A DNA stretch of 64,000 nt from Alphaproteobacteria bacterium (lineage in GTDB: Bacteria; Myxococcota_A; UBA796; GCA-2862545), in the NCBI GenBank assembly GCA_020632885.1, contig JACKEQ010000006.1:1-64000 (forward strand), given 5' to 3'. Below the pieces are notes generated by a model. That model was not told the DNA's origin. It did not search any database and was given only the letters and a program-made list of their open reading frames with translations. Below, piece by piece: positions 8,039 to 17,117 of this stretch. Positions within the stretch are counted from its first letter, which is position 1. Each line of letters starts with the position of its first letter. The position numbers and the translations under genes are program-made.

Positions 8039-10044
8039 TGTCCCCTCCCCGGGTACGGACGGGCCTGCTTCACGAACAGCTCCGGAGCGCCACCGGGCGT
8101 CTCGACCTGGAACTTGAACTCGACGTCCATGGCGTAGAAGCTCGAGGGGTCGGTGCCGTACGCCACCGCGAAGTGGGTGTGGATGGCCGAGAGCGCCTGC
8201 CCGAGGGCGAACAGCTCCGAGGCCGTGAGCACGCTGGGATCGTCGCCCAGCAGGAGCGAGTTCGAGTGGCCGAGGTAAATCGCGGGCTGCCCGGGCCGGT
8301 CGTACTGGTAGAGCACCTGGTCGGTGGTGACGCCAGGCTCGGGCTTCACGACGCTCGCGCCGCCGCGCTGCACGTTGATGTAGAAGGCCGGCTCGAGGCC
8401 CGTGGGGTCGAAGATGTTGGCCGTGATCGCCACACCGTTCGCGTACTCCTCGGGGAACGACCGGTGGCAGAGCAGCGCCATGCCCACCTCGAGGTGGCTG
8501 ATGCCGCGGTACCGGCGCTCGTCGACCGCGCGCAGGTACCACACGCTCGACCACACCTCGCGCACGGCGTCCTCGATGGACTTGTCGGGGTTGCCGATCT
8601 CGCCGGTCTTGCTCGTGTAGAGCCCGGCACCCGTGAAGCCCTCGAGGTCCTCCGCGTTGGTGCTGGAGCGGAACCGTGCCTTCGTGAGCCCGATGGCGCC
8701 CATCTCGGCCTCGATGGCCGTCAGCAGGTCGGGGTTCACGGGGGCCGTGCGGATCGCGGTGCGCAGGTCGGCCAGCTGGGCGTCGCGCCATGCGGGGTCC
8801 GACTCGAAGCGGGCGTCGTCCACGATGGCCTGCGCGACGTCGTAGAGGCCGTTCGTGCTCATGTGCTGGTCGTAGAAGTACACCGGCACGACGAACGCGT
8901 CGGGGGTCGGGACCGACACGATGGTCGCCATCTCGGCGTAGTGGGACGCCTTGCCGCCGAGGGCCGGGATGGCGTCCCGGATGCGGTCACGCATGTTGGT
9001 GATGCCGGTGTCCAGCGCGGTCTCGATGGGCACCACCTGCTGCACGGAGAGGTCGAGGTCCGGGACCTGCACGACCTCGGGCCGGTGGGCCTCGAACCAC
9101 GCGTCCGCCTCGGCCTGGGTGGCCTCCCGGATGCTCCAGTCGAACGCGCCCACCGTCAGCTCCACCCACTTGCCCTCGAGGGCCACGAGCTCCGGGTTCG
9201 TGCGCGCATTGCGCAGGCCCATGTTGGGCGTGCCGCGGTTCTGGGAGAGCACGTTCACGTGGGAGAGCGGCGTCTGGAACTGCTCGGTGATGAGCCCCAG
9301 CACGACGTTGATGTCGTTGGGGACCTCGTCGAGCACGACGATGTCGCGGAAGTCGACGTACGCGGTGTCGAGGTCCGCAGCGTCCACGAAGCGCAGGAGC
9401 CCGATGGCCGTGGCGAGGTTGAGGGGCTGGTAGTCGATGCCCGCGAAGATCTCGCCGGTGGTGATGGTCGGCAACCCCGCGGCGTCCGTGTTGTTCGCGA
9501 CCAGCTCGGACGTCGGGTGGTGCAGGATGTCGACGAAGGGCGTGGCCGCCTGCACGGCGTCGAAGAGCGTGCGCGCCATCTCCGCGCTCGCCGTGTCGTA
9601 CGGCGAGAACTCGAGCACGAACAGGTCCGGCTCCTCGTAGTACGTGAGCGCCGCGAGGATGAACCTCCGTTCCGGCGAGAAGTACTCGGTGGCGTTGAAC
9701 TGCGCGAGGTCCGGCACGAACGGCAGGTCGCCGCCCGAGAGGTGCTCCGAGCAGAACGCGTGATGGATCGGGTACTTCTCGCTGTTCTGGAAGTACAGCT
9801 CGCCCGTCACCCGATCGAACACCACCTTGGCCGACCGTGCACCCGGGATGGACGTGTCGAGGGGCAGGCTCGCGAGGTGGTCGTAGTCGCCGACGCACCC
9901 GAGGTGCTGGAGGAAGTCGGGCGAGGCGGCATCCTCCGCCAGCTCGCACACGATGGGTGCCGGCGTGTCCGTGGGATCCACCGGGCTCTTGCAGCCCCCG
10001 ATCCCGAGCGACACCCCGAGGAGCCATGTCCAACCGGTTCTCAA
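8035..10044 (-). CDS. Exported PEP-synthase/dikinase-like lipoprotein
   Basis: This 669-residue lipoprotein (lipobox GIGGC) contains a phosphohistidine swivelling domain with TPLSHVNVLSQNRGTPNMG (about residue 263) followed by a PPDK_N/ATP-grasp-like nucleotide-binding domain with RFRSSTNAEDLEGFTGAGLYTS, ending in VKQARPY, the usual end of that domain. The order His domain then ATP domain is that of glucan water dikinases, whose histidine also sits in SHVSV, and is the reverse of PEP synthase. A dikinase outside the inner membrane would need ATP from an unclear source, so a binding role is possible. TTG 10044 is chosen because GGAGG lies five bases upstream; GTG 10050 sits directly against that sequence. 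A TACAGT -10-like box lies at 10077-10082. The gene is upstream of, and coupled to, the DQHGAS lipoprotein. Confidence 0.75.
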   Translation of the reverse strand: MRTGWTWLLGVSLGIGGCKSPVDPTDTPAPIVCELAEDAASPDFLQHLGCVGDYDHLASLPLDTSIPGARSAKVVFDRVTGELYFQNSEKYPIHHAFCSEHLSGGDLPFVPDLAQFNATEYFSPERRFILAALTYYEEPDLFVLEFSPYDTASAEMARTLFDAVQAATPFVDILHHPTSELVANNTDAAGLPTITTGEIFAGIDYQPLNLATAIGLLRFVDAADLDTAYVDFRDIVVLDEVPNDINVVLGLITEQFQTPLSHVNVLSQNRGTPNMGLRNARTNPELVALEGKWVELTVGAFDWSIREATQAEADAWFEAHRPEVVQVPDLDLSVQQVVPIETALDTGITNMRDRIRDAIPALGGKASHYAEMATIVSVPTPDAFVVPVYFYDQHMSTNGLYDVAQAIVDDARFESDPAWRDAQLADLRTAIRTAPVNPDLLTAIEAEMGAIGLTKARFRSSTNAEDLEGFTGAGLYTSKTGEIGNPDKSIEDAVREVWSSVWYLRAVDERRYRGISHLEVGMALLCHRSFPEEYANGVAITANIFDPTGLEPAFYINVQRGGASVVKPEPGVTTDQVLYQYDRPGQPAIYLGHSNSLLLGDDPSVLTASELFALGQALSAIHTHFAVAYGTDPSSFYAMDVEFKFQVETPGGAPELFVKQARPYPGRGQ

Positions 10045-10120
10045 GCGCACCTCCGAGGCCCCGCGCCTACCGTCCCACTGTAGGCAATCGCGTGACGACC
10101 GGGTGTCAACAAACCGTGCG

Positions 10121-11425
10121 CTACTCCGGCACGCCCGCGAGGAGCTCGAACAGTCGGCCCTCGTCGCGGTCCATCACGAAAACGCTGTCCGCGGCGGCCC
10201 CGCCGGAACCGGGTCCCCAGGCGAGGTTCGGGATCCACGCGCTCGGCAGGGTGGCCGCCACGGTCGATCGACCGCCGTCGGGACCCCAGAGGTGCACGCT
10301 CCCCGTGCGGAACTCGGTGGCCCAGACGTTCCCGCACACGTCCACACCGAGCCCGTCGAGCCCGCCCCCGATGGGCTCCAGGTCCGGCGGGCGGCACGCC
10401 AGCGTCGTCCCGAAGTCCAGACAGGTCCCGAGGAACGGTCGCACGCCATCATCGAGGATGCAGGGGTCGTCGGTCTGGAGGGAGAGGCAGGGCTCCGCGA
10501 CGTCCACGCTGCAGGCCAGCAGCTCCTGGGGGCTCCGGATGCACGTGCCGTCCTGGCCGTCGAGGGTGCAGCTCGCGAAGTCCGCGGCGCCCATGCAGGC
10601 GTCGAGGGCCCCACCGGGCGACCACGGGCAGAAGCCCGCCGTGCACCGGCTCTCCACGGTCGCACCGAACAGCTGGGTGGTGCAGGGGCTCCCGTCTGCG
10701 AGACCCGCGCAGGCCCCGGTGTCGTGGGACGGCTCGCACGCGTCCGCCACGCACGTCCCGGGCGCGTCGCCGAGCATGCAGGGGTCGCCGTCCGCCGCGC
10801 ACGGCGTGGAGGGCTGGAGGATGGAGATGTCGCCGAACGGCTCGGCGACGCCGGCCCGGATGCGGGTCACCGTGCCCCCGCCGAAGGACCCCACGAACAC
10901 CGACCCGTCGCGGGCCACCGCCACGCCGTTCGGCCGATCGAGCCCCTCGGCGAGCACCTCGACGGCGCCGGTCGTCAGATCCACCCGCGAGACCCGGTCG
11001 TCGGACTGCTCGCTCGTGATCACCGCTCCCGTCCCGTCCAGGGCGAGCCCGTTCGGATAGGCCAGGCCCGAGACCACGGTCTCGGTGGCCCCGTCGGGGT
11101 GCACGCGCAGCAGGGCGCCGGCGAGCACGTCCGCGAGCACGAGGTCACCGTCCGGGAGACGCACGATGCCCGCGATGGAGCCGAGCCCCCCGCGGATCAC
11201 GGACTCCTGTCCGTCGAGCGTACGTCGGGTGAGCCTGCCGGCCGCGTCCACGCTGTACACGCCACCCTCGGGGTCGAACGCGAGGTCCTCGCCGCCCGAG
11301 AAGCCCTCGTGGGTGACGAAGGCCACGGGCACGCCGACCTCCCCGGGACACTCCGGCGGCTCGGTCGGCACGGGCTCCGTGGGCGTCGGAGGGTTCCTGC
11401 AGCCCATCAGGACCAGGGTGATCAA
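10121..11425 (-). CDS. NHL-type beta-propeller lipoprotein with Cys-rich insert
   Basis: The 434-residue lipoprotein starts MITLVLMGC (Cys 9) from a TTG at 11425. That codon forms the 4-base overlap TTGA with the stop of the MopE-type gene, which decides the start. Residues about 30-190 and 370-434 carry propeller repeats (GIVRLPDGDLVLADV, YPNGLALDGTG, RPNGVAVARDGSVFVGSF, LGVDVCGNVWATEF). Between them is an insert of about 160 residues with paired cysteines (PCMLGDAPGTCVADAC and similar), resembling small disulfide modules. It is probably a surface binding protein; no enzyme signature is seen. Several propeller strands match streptogramin-lyase/gluconolactonase-like sequences, but the catalytic metal ligands are not identifiable. 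Confidence 0.7.
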   Translation of the reverse strand: MITLVLMGCRNPPTPTEPVPTEPPECPGEVGVPVAFVTHEGFSGGEDLAFDPEGGVYSVDAAGRLTRRTLDGQESVIRGGLGSIAGIVRLPDGDLVLADVLAGALLRVHPDGATETVVSGLAYPNGLALDGTGAVITSEQSDDRVSRVDLTTGAVEVLAEGLDRPNGVAVARDGSVFVGSFGGGTVTRIRAGVAEPFGDISILQPSTPCAADGDPCMLGDAPGTCVADACEPSHDTGACAGLADGSPCTTQLFGATVESRCTAGFCPWSPGGALDACMGAADFASCTLDGQDGTCIRSPQELLACSVDVAEPCLSLQTDDPCILDDGVRPFLGTCLDFGTTLACRPPDLEPIGGGLDGLGVDVCGNVWATEFRTGSVHLWGPDGGRSTVAATLPSAWIPNLAWGPGSGGAAADSVFVMDRDEGRLFELLAGVPE

Positions 11426-12141
11426 CGGGGACGACGGGCGACCCAGGACGTGAGCGTGCCCAGCCAGGGCGTGGGGCCGGCTGCGCACCCTCCGCACGCG
11501 CCGCCGATCAGCCCCTCGGGGATCGGGTCGCAGTCCTCGCCCTCGCAGCCACCCGTGGGCTCGGGGTCGGGCTCCGCGTCCAGGCCGTCGCAGTCCTGGT
11601 CGATGGAGTCGCCCGGGACGTCCGTGGCGCCCGGGTGGATCGAGGCGTCCGTGTCGTCGCAGTCGTACGTCGCGTCCACGTACCCCTCGACGGGCTCGCA
11701 GGTGAGGATCGCGGGCTCCGCACCGACCCCGTCGCCGTCGGCATCCATGTACACCCAGGTGGCCTCGTCCTCGTCCACCAGCCCGTCGCAGTCGGAGTCC
11801 AGGCCGTCGCAGCCGTCGGCCGCCCCCGGATGGACCGCCGCGTCGTCGTCGTTGCAGTCGTTGCCCACCAGCACGCCCGACGGCGGGCAGAGCGGCAGGT
11901 CCTGGGCGACCCCGCTGCCGTAGCCGTCACCGTCGGCGTCCGGGTACTGGAGACCCGTGGTGGGACCGTCGGTCTCGTCGACCGTCCCGTCGCAGTCGTT
12001 GTCGATGGAGTCGCACAGCTCCGGGGCACCGGGGAACCGCGCGGGGTCGTGATCGTCGCAGTCGACGTTGTCGACGGCACCGTCACCGTCCTCATCCAGG
12101 GCCTGGGCGGGCACGCCGAAGGCGAGCGCGATGAAGAGCAT
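11422..12141 (-). CDS. MopE-type metal-binding-motif protein with MYXO-CTERM-like tail
   Basis: The 239-residue secreted protein has a signal peptide (MLFIALAFGVPAQA) and then three or more copies of the putative metal-binding motif seen in MopE and many myxobacterial proteins: DxDGDGYG, DCDDxDxxxxPGAxExCDxxDNDCDG. The C-terminus (GACGGCAAGPT, a short hydrophobic run PWLGTLTSWV, then ARRPR) looks like a MYXO-CTERM-type sorting signal: small and Cys-rich, then hydrophobic, then basic. That would attach the protein to the envelope after processing. GGAGG before ATG 12141 and a TAGGCT -10 box at 12158-12163 mark this gene as a transcription start. The downstream propeller gene is coupled through TTGA. 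Confidence 0.75.
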   Translation of the reverse strand: MLFIALAFGVPAQALDEDGDGAVDNVDCDDHDPARFPGAPELCDSIDNDCDGTVDETDGPTTGLQYPDADGDGYGSGVAQDLPLCPPSGVLVGNDCNDDDAAVHPGAADGCDGLDSDCDGLVDEDEATWVYMDADGDGVGAEPAILTCEPVEGYVDATYDCDDTDASIHPGATDVPGDSIDQDCDGLDAEPDPEPTGGCEGEDCDPIPEGLIGGACGGCAAGPTPWLGTLTSWVARRPR

Positions 12142-12157
12142 GGGACCTCCGAGCCTC

Positions 12158-12163
12158 AGCCTA
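12158..12163 (-). promoter_or_regulatory. -10 box TAGGCT upstream of the MopE-type gene
   Basis: Read on the minus strand, TAGGCT lies 16 bases before ATG 12141, with a GGAGG ribosome site in between. The hexamer is identical to the boxes at 60-65 and 53897-53902. Confidence 0.35.
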
Positions 12164-12180
12164 CCTCCTGGGCGCGGGAT

Positions 12181-12951
12181 TCACAGCCCACCCTGGAGAT
12201 CCAGGTCCACCGGTACCACCGAGCGGCTGGACAGCTCCACGCACCCACCCTGGACGTCCGTGTGATCGACCCGCGTGCGCGCGAGCGACGCGCTCGGGAA
12301 TCCGGAGACCCCGCGCGCCAGGAGCGCGTCCACGGCGGACGCGGGCACGACGCCCGATCCGACGTCCCCGAACGTGCACCGCAGCGCGGCCTGGCTCGCG
12401 CCGTGCTGGTCGACGGCGAGGGTGAGCACCACGTCGTCGCCGGCCGACCCCGCGTCCCAGCTCACGTCCAGCGGCACCCCGGCCTGGAGTCGCAGGTCGG
12501 TCGGTCCGCCGGTCATCGACGCCACCGCCACGGTACCGAGCGCCAGGTCGCGGCCCACGAGCCGGATCCGTGCCCCGGGCTCCGGCACGTCCACGCCGGA
12601 CGTGTACAGCGCGCCGGGGTCGAGCGGGTCGAGGCGGACGCGGGGCAGGTCGCCGGAGAGGGTGAGCCGCCCGAGTTCCACGGGCGTCGGGAACGCCTCG
12701 CAGACCCCGCCCGCCCGGCACACCTCGCCCGCCGCGCAACCCTGCGGACAGGACGGCAGCACGAGCAGCTCGCAGTCTCCGTGGACCTCGGCCACCGGCC
12801 GTTCTCCGGGCTCCGGGGCGTCCCAGACCTGACCGTCGAAGGACCCGAGCCCACCGGCCTCGAGGAGCTCGAAGCCCCCGGCGGGTGCGTCCACACAGGG
12901 CCCGCGGGGCTCGACGTCGCCGACGCAACCCGCCAGGGCCGCGAGGATCAC
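12181..12951 (-). CDS. Lipoprotein with DQHGAS domain (paralogue of 7070-8038)
   Basis: The 256-residue predicted lipoprotein has a minimal signal MILAALAGC (Cys 9). The middle has CPQGCAAGEVCRAGGVC, and the C-terminal domain has AVDQHGAS, GDVGSGVVPASAVDALL, SGFPSASLART and QGGCVEL, matching the 322-residue lipoprotein motif for motif. The family is unnamed to me. ATG 12951 overlaps the stop of the vWA gene by four bases (ATGA), so it is co-translated with it. The two paralogues lie in the same strand and island, separated by three genes, which points to an old tandem duplication. Confidence 0.7.
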   Translation of the reverse strand: MILAALAGCVGDVEPRGPCVDAPAGGFELLEAGGLGSFDGQVWDAPEPGERPVAEVHGDCELLVLPSCPQGCAAGEVCRAGGVCEAFPTPVELGRLTLSGDLPRVRLDPLDPGALYTSGVDVPEPGARIRLVGRDLALGTVAVASMTGGPTDLRLQAGVPLDVSWDAGSAGDDVVLTLAVDQHGASQAALRCTFGDVGSGVVPASAVDALLARGVSGFPSASLARTRVDHTDVQGGCVELSSRSVVPVDLDLQGGL

Positions 12952-14012
12952 TGCCCCGTGGCCTCCTCGCGCACCGTGAAGTCCTCGGCCCGCGTGTAGG
13001 TGACCAGGACCTCGGCGAGGGGGTCCGCGATGAACTCGAGGAACGTGATGCTGTTCCGGCCGGGCGTGTAGACGACCTCACACTCGGGGTCGGTGACCTC
13101 CTCGCCCGCCAGACACCAGTCGAAGGCGAGGGTCACGACGTTCCCGTCGGGGTTGGGACGCCGGACCTGCACGAGCAGCCCGCGGTCGAGCTCGGGGAGG
13201 TTGCGCAGGAAGAACTCCTGCTTCAGCCCCGACGACTGGAGCCCGAGGTCGTCGAGCACCGGGGTCCAGTCCTGGGCGCAGATGGTGCCGTTCACGCCGC
13301 CGGTCTGGGAAGCGTAGTAGAGGTAGTCGAAGCCGGGCCGCAGGAAACCGCATCCGGTGTCGGCGGGCCGCTGCACGATGGCGTGGAACACCACGTCGCG
13401 CTGGCTGTCCTTCAGGTTGGCCGCCCACGCCATGAACTCGGAGCGGGTGGGCTGCGTGGAGTTGTCGTCGGTGTCGGTGACGAACACCACGTGGAGCTCG
13501 GCCAGATCGCGGTAGAAGCCGTGGTTGTCGGGGTGATCGGCGTTGCTCTCGAGGGCCATGTAGGCGGCCGCCCGACCGGACTCGTCGGACCCCGTGATCA
13601 CCCCGAGCCCGCCGGTCATGCCGCTGAAGACCGACCCGGGGTTCGGGGTGCTCTCGTCGATGTAGTTGAAGCCCTGGGAGATCCGGAGGCGCCCGGAGTA
13701 CTGCGGGCGCTGGACGTCGGTGGCCACGACCGCGATGTGGTAGTCGAGACCAGAGCCCTGGAAGTACGCGAGGAACAGCGGGAAGTTCAGCGCGAGCGCC
13801 GCCTGCTCGTCGCCCATGGAGCTCGAGTTGTCGACCACGAACAGCACGTCCACCATGGGCTGCGCGATCTGGACGTAGCGGTCGACCACGAGGAGGGGCT
13901 CCTCCTGCGGTGGGTTCGGCACCAGCGGAAGGGGGTCGGGCGTGGACAGACCGCCCTCGCTGAGGCACCCGGTGAGCGTGAGCCCCAGGAGCATGCAGGG
14001 TGCTGCACGCAT
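12948..14012 (-). CDS. von Willebrand factor A domain lipoprotein
   Basis: The 354-residue lipoprotein (MRAAPCMLLGLTLTGC, Cys 16) has a vWA fold that begins VDVLFVVDNSSSMG. The DNSSSM motif (DxSxS) is the first part of the metal-ion-dependent adhesion site, and GSDESGRAAAYMA and VFVTDTDDNS supply the later Thr and Asp. It is probably a surface adhesion or scaffold protein. The paralogue at 14068-15336 has the same order (GSDESGR, HVVFVTDTDDNS, RPGFDYVHYANETGG, EVTDPACEVVWWADRN). The ribosome site AAGGAG precedes ATG 14012. The C-terminal 120 residues are conserved between the two but not recognised. Confidence 0.85.
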   Translation of the reverse strand: MRAAPCMLLGLTLTGCLSEGGLSTPDPLPLVPNPPQEEPLLVVDRYVQIAQPMVDVLFVVDNSSSMGDEQAALALNFPLFLAYFQGSGLDYHIAVVATDVQRPQYSGRLRISQGFNYIDESTPNPGSVFSGMTGGLGVITGSDESGRAAAYMALESNADHPDNHGFYRDLAELHVVFVTDTDDNSTQPTRSEFMAWAANLKDSQRDVVFHAIVQRPADTGCGFLRPGFDYLYYASQTGGVNGTICAQDWTPVLDDLGLQSSGLKQEFFLRNLPELDRGLLVQVRRPNPDGNVVTLAFDWCLAGEEVTDPECEVVYTPGRNSITFLEFIADPLAEVLVTYTRAEDFTVREEATGQ

Positions 14013-14067
14013 GATCTTCTCCTTCCCGCAGGACCTACCTACCCGAAGGTGGGCCGACCCGCCACGG

Positions 14068-15336
<1,269 letters not shown>

Positions 15337-15355
15337 CCGAGCCTCCGACCGCCCC

Positions 15356-16732
15356 TTAGCTGCGGTCGAGACGCTCGGCCATGCTGCGGATCAGGCGCAC
15401 CCCGATGGCGGGGTTCCGCGTCACGAACCGCTCCAGCTGGCTCGCGTTCATCACGCGGAGCACCACCTCCCCCTTCGCGCGGAGGGTCGCCGTGCGACGG
15501 TTGCCGGTGAGGGCCGACACCTCGCCGATGAACGTGCCCTCGCGGTCTTCCACCGCGACCACGCGGTCGCCGATGAGCACCTCCACCTTCCCGCGCAGCA
15601 GCACGTAGGTGTAGTAGGACCGGTCGCCCTTGTGGCAGATGAACTCGCCCCCGGCCACGCGCCGCAGGCCGCGGCGCTCGTTCCGGAAGAGGTGCGACCA
15701 CAGGGGGTCGATCAGCGACTCCACGATGGGGGCCGCCTCCTCCGGCGTGAGCTCGATGCCCGGGATGGTGGCCGCGAGGCTGGGGTCGTGGATGCGCTCG
15801 ATGCGCGAGAGCACCTCGGCAGCACCACCCGGACGGCGGCGGGGGTCCTGGAAGAGCAGCGTCATCAGCACGTCCTCGAGCTCCTTCGAGGTGAACGTGC
15901 GGAACGTGGTGGGCCGCGGGAGGCCGTAGATCTCGTCCTCGTTGTCGGCGACGATGGACTTGGCGCGCTTGGACGCGAGGTTGACGCACGTGTACGCCGA
16001 CCAGACGGTCGCGCCGACGCCGTAGAGGTCGGTGCGCATGTCGAAGTCCGAGCGCTTCCCCCAGCGCTGCTCGGGCGCGAAGTAGTAGGGCGTGCCCATG
16101 CCGACGGACTGCAGCCCCCCGGTGGTCTGCGCGCCCTGGGAGATCCCGAAGTCCGCCAGCGCGTAGCCGCCGTCGTTCGTGAGCAGCACGTTGGACGGCT
16201 TGATGTCCATGTGGAGCACGCTGGCGTTGTGCGCGTCCTTGAGCGCGCCCAGCAGGTCGCGCAGGAGACGCCAGGCCTGATCTTCCGTGTAGGCGCCGTT
16301 CACCGCGAGGTGATCGCGCAGCGTGCCGTTCGTGTAGAGGCCCATGGCCACGAACCCACGGTCGGACTCGAGGGTCCAGTCGTAGACCCGCGGGATGTTC
16401 GGGCTGCGGATGGCCAGCATGGAGGCGAGCTCCTGCCGGATGCTCTGCTGCTGCCCGCGGCCGCCCGTGAGGGCCAGGACCTTCACCGCGACCTCGGGGG
16501 GCGGGGTGTCGTCCGTGCCGTCCGCATCGAGGCAGGTGGCCTTGTAGACCGCGCCGAACGCGCCCGCCCCGAGCTTCTCGCCGAGGCGGAACCTGAACCC
16601 ACTCCGACCCTTGATGACGTCGGTGTTCGCCTCGACGCCCCCGTCGGTCGTACCGGCCCGCTTGAACTCCTGATCGTCACCACCGCCGGCACGAAGCCGC
16701 CTGAGCAGCCAGCCGTCCGCGTCCTTCGCCAC
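15356..16732 (-). CDS. Ser/Thr protein kinase with C-terminal cyclic-nucleotide-binding domain
   Basis: The 458-residue protein has a eukaryotic-like kinase domain followed by a cNMP-binding domain. The kinase shows the Gly loop GAGAFG (about 55-60), the VAIK-type lysine in VAVKV (about 84), a catalytic loop HMDIKPSN (HRD changed to HMD, Asp about 176), DFG (about 194-196) and APE (FAPEQ). The last 130 residues match a CAP-effector fold (EFICHKGDRSYYTYVLLRGKVEVLIGD, then TFIGEVSALTGNRRTATLRA). This suggests kinase activity gated by cAMP, cGMP or another nucleotide. GTG 16732 is chosen for the GGAG five bases upstream; ATG 16756 is possible but overlaps a TAGGAT -10-like box. It is cytosolic, divergent from a small membrane protein gene. 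Confidence 0.85.
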   Translation of the reverse strand: MAKDADGWLLRRLRAGGGDDQEFKRAGTTDGGVEANTDVIKGRSGFRFRLGEKLGAGAFGAVYKATCLDADGTDDTPPPEVAVKVLALTGGRGQQQSIRQELASMLAIRSPNIPRVYDWTLESDRGFVAMGLYTNGTLRDHLAVNGAYTEDQAWRLLRDLLGALKDAHNASVLHMDIKPSNVLLTNDGGYALADFGISQGAQTTGGLQSVGMGTPYYFAPEQRWGKRSDFDMRTDLYGVGATVWSAYTCVNLASKRAKSIVADNEDEIYGLPRPTTFRTFTSKELEDVLMTLLFQDPRRRPGGAAEVLSRIERIHDPSLAATIPGIELTPEEAAPIVESLIDPLWSHLFRNERRGLRRVAGGEFICHKGDRSYYTYVLLRGKVEVLIGDRVVAVEDREGTFIGEVSALTGNRRTATLRAKGEVVLRVMNASQLERFVTRNPAIGVRLIRSMAERLDRS

Positions 16733-16860
16733 TTCGTCTCCCTCGGTGGCCGCCATCCTATCAGGCCGATCGGGCCGCGCACAGCTTCGCGCGTCGGGCC
16801 CCATCTGTTACTCTCGGGCTCCCACCTCGCTCCCCTCCCCCCACCCTCCCCGGAGCCCCC

Positions 16861-17040
16861 ATGCGACGCCTCGTCACGTTCCTCGTCGTCACCTTCGTCA
16901 CCGCGACCGCCGCGCTCTGGTGGCTGCACGACGGCGACATCGCCGAGGGCGTGAAGCCCGTGATGGTCGAGTGGGACGCCGAGTCGCTGGCGAGGAACGC
17001 GGGCATCGGCGAGGCGCCCACGGAGGGCGCGAGGCCCTGA
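16861..17040 (+). CDS. Small membrane-anchored protein, 59 residues
   Basis: A short frame starts at ATG 16861 with CCGGAG six bases upstream and a TACTCT box at 16809-16814. It encodes one N-terminal hydrophobic segment (MRRLVTFLVVTFVTATAALWW) and a mostly polar tail (HDGDIAEGVKPVMVEWDAES). It could be a bitopic inner-membrane protein or a secreted peptide. It lies between two kinase-like genes, 77 bases before the giant pseudokinase gene on the same strand, so it may share a transcript with it. I do not recognise the family. Confidence 0.5.
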   Translation: MRRLVTFLVVTFVTATAALWWLHDGDIAEGVKPVMVEWDAESLARNAGIGEAPTEGARP

Positions 17041-17086
17041 GGGTCCGGAGGCGCTCGCACCCCTCCACCCGGGCCGTCCGGGATGC

Positions 17087-17092
17087 TAACTT
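17087..17092 (+). promoter_or_regulatory. -10-like box TAACTT before the giant gene
   Basis: TAACTT (TANNNT) lies 25 bases upstream of ATG 17118 in the 77-base gap after the small membrane protein gene. No clear -35 partner is visible. Confidence 0.3.
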
Positions 17093-17117
17093 CTCTGCCC
17101 TCTGACCCGGATGTCCG

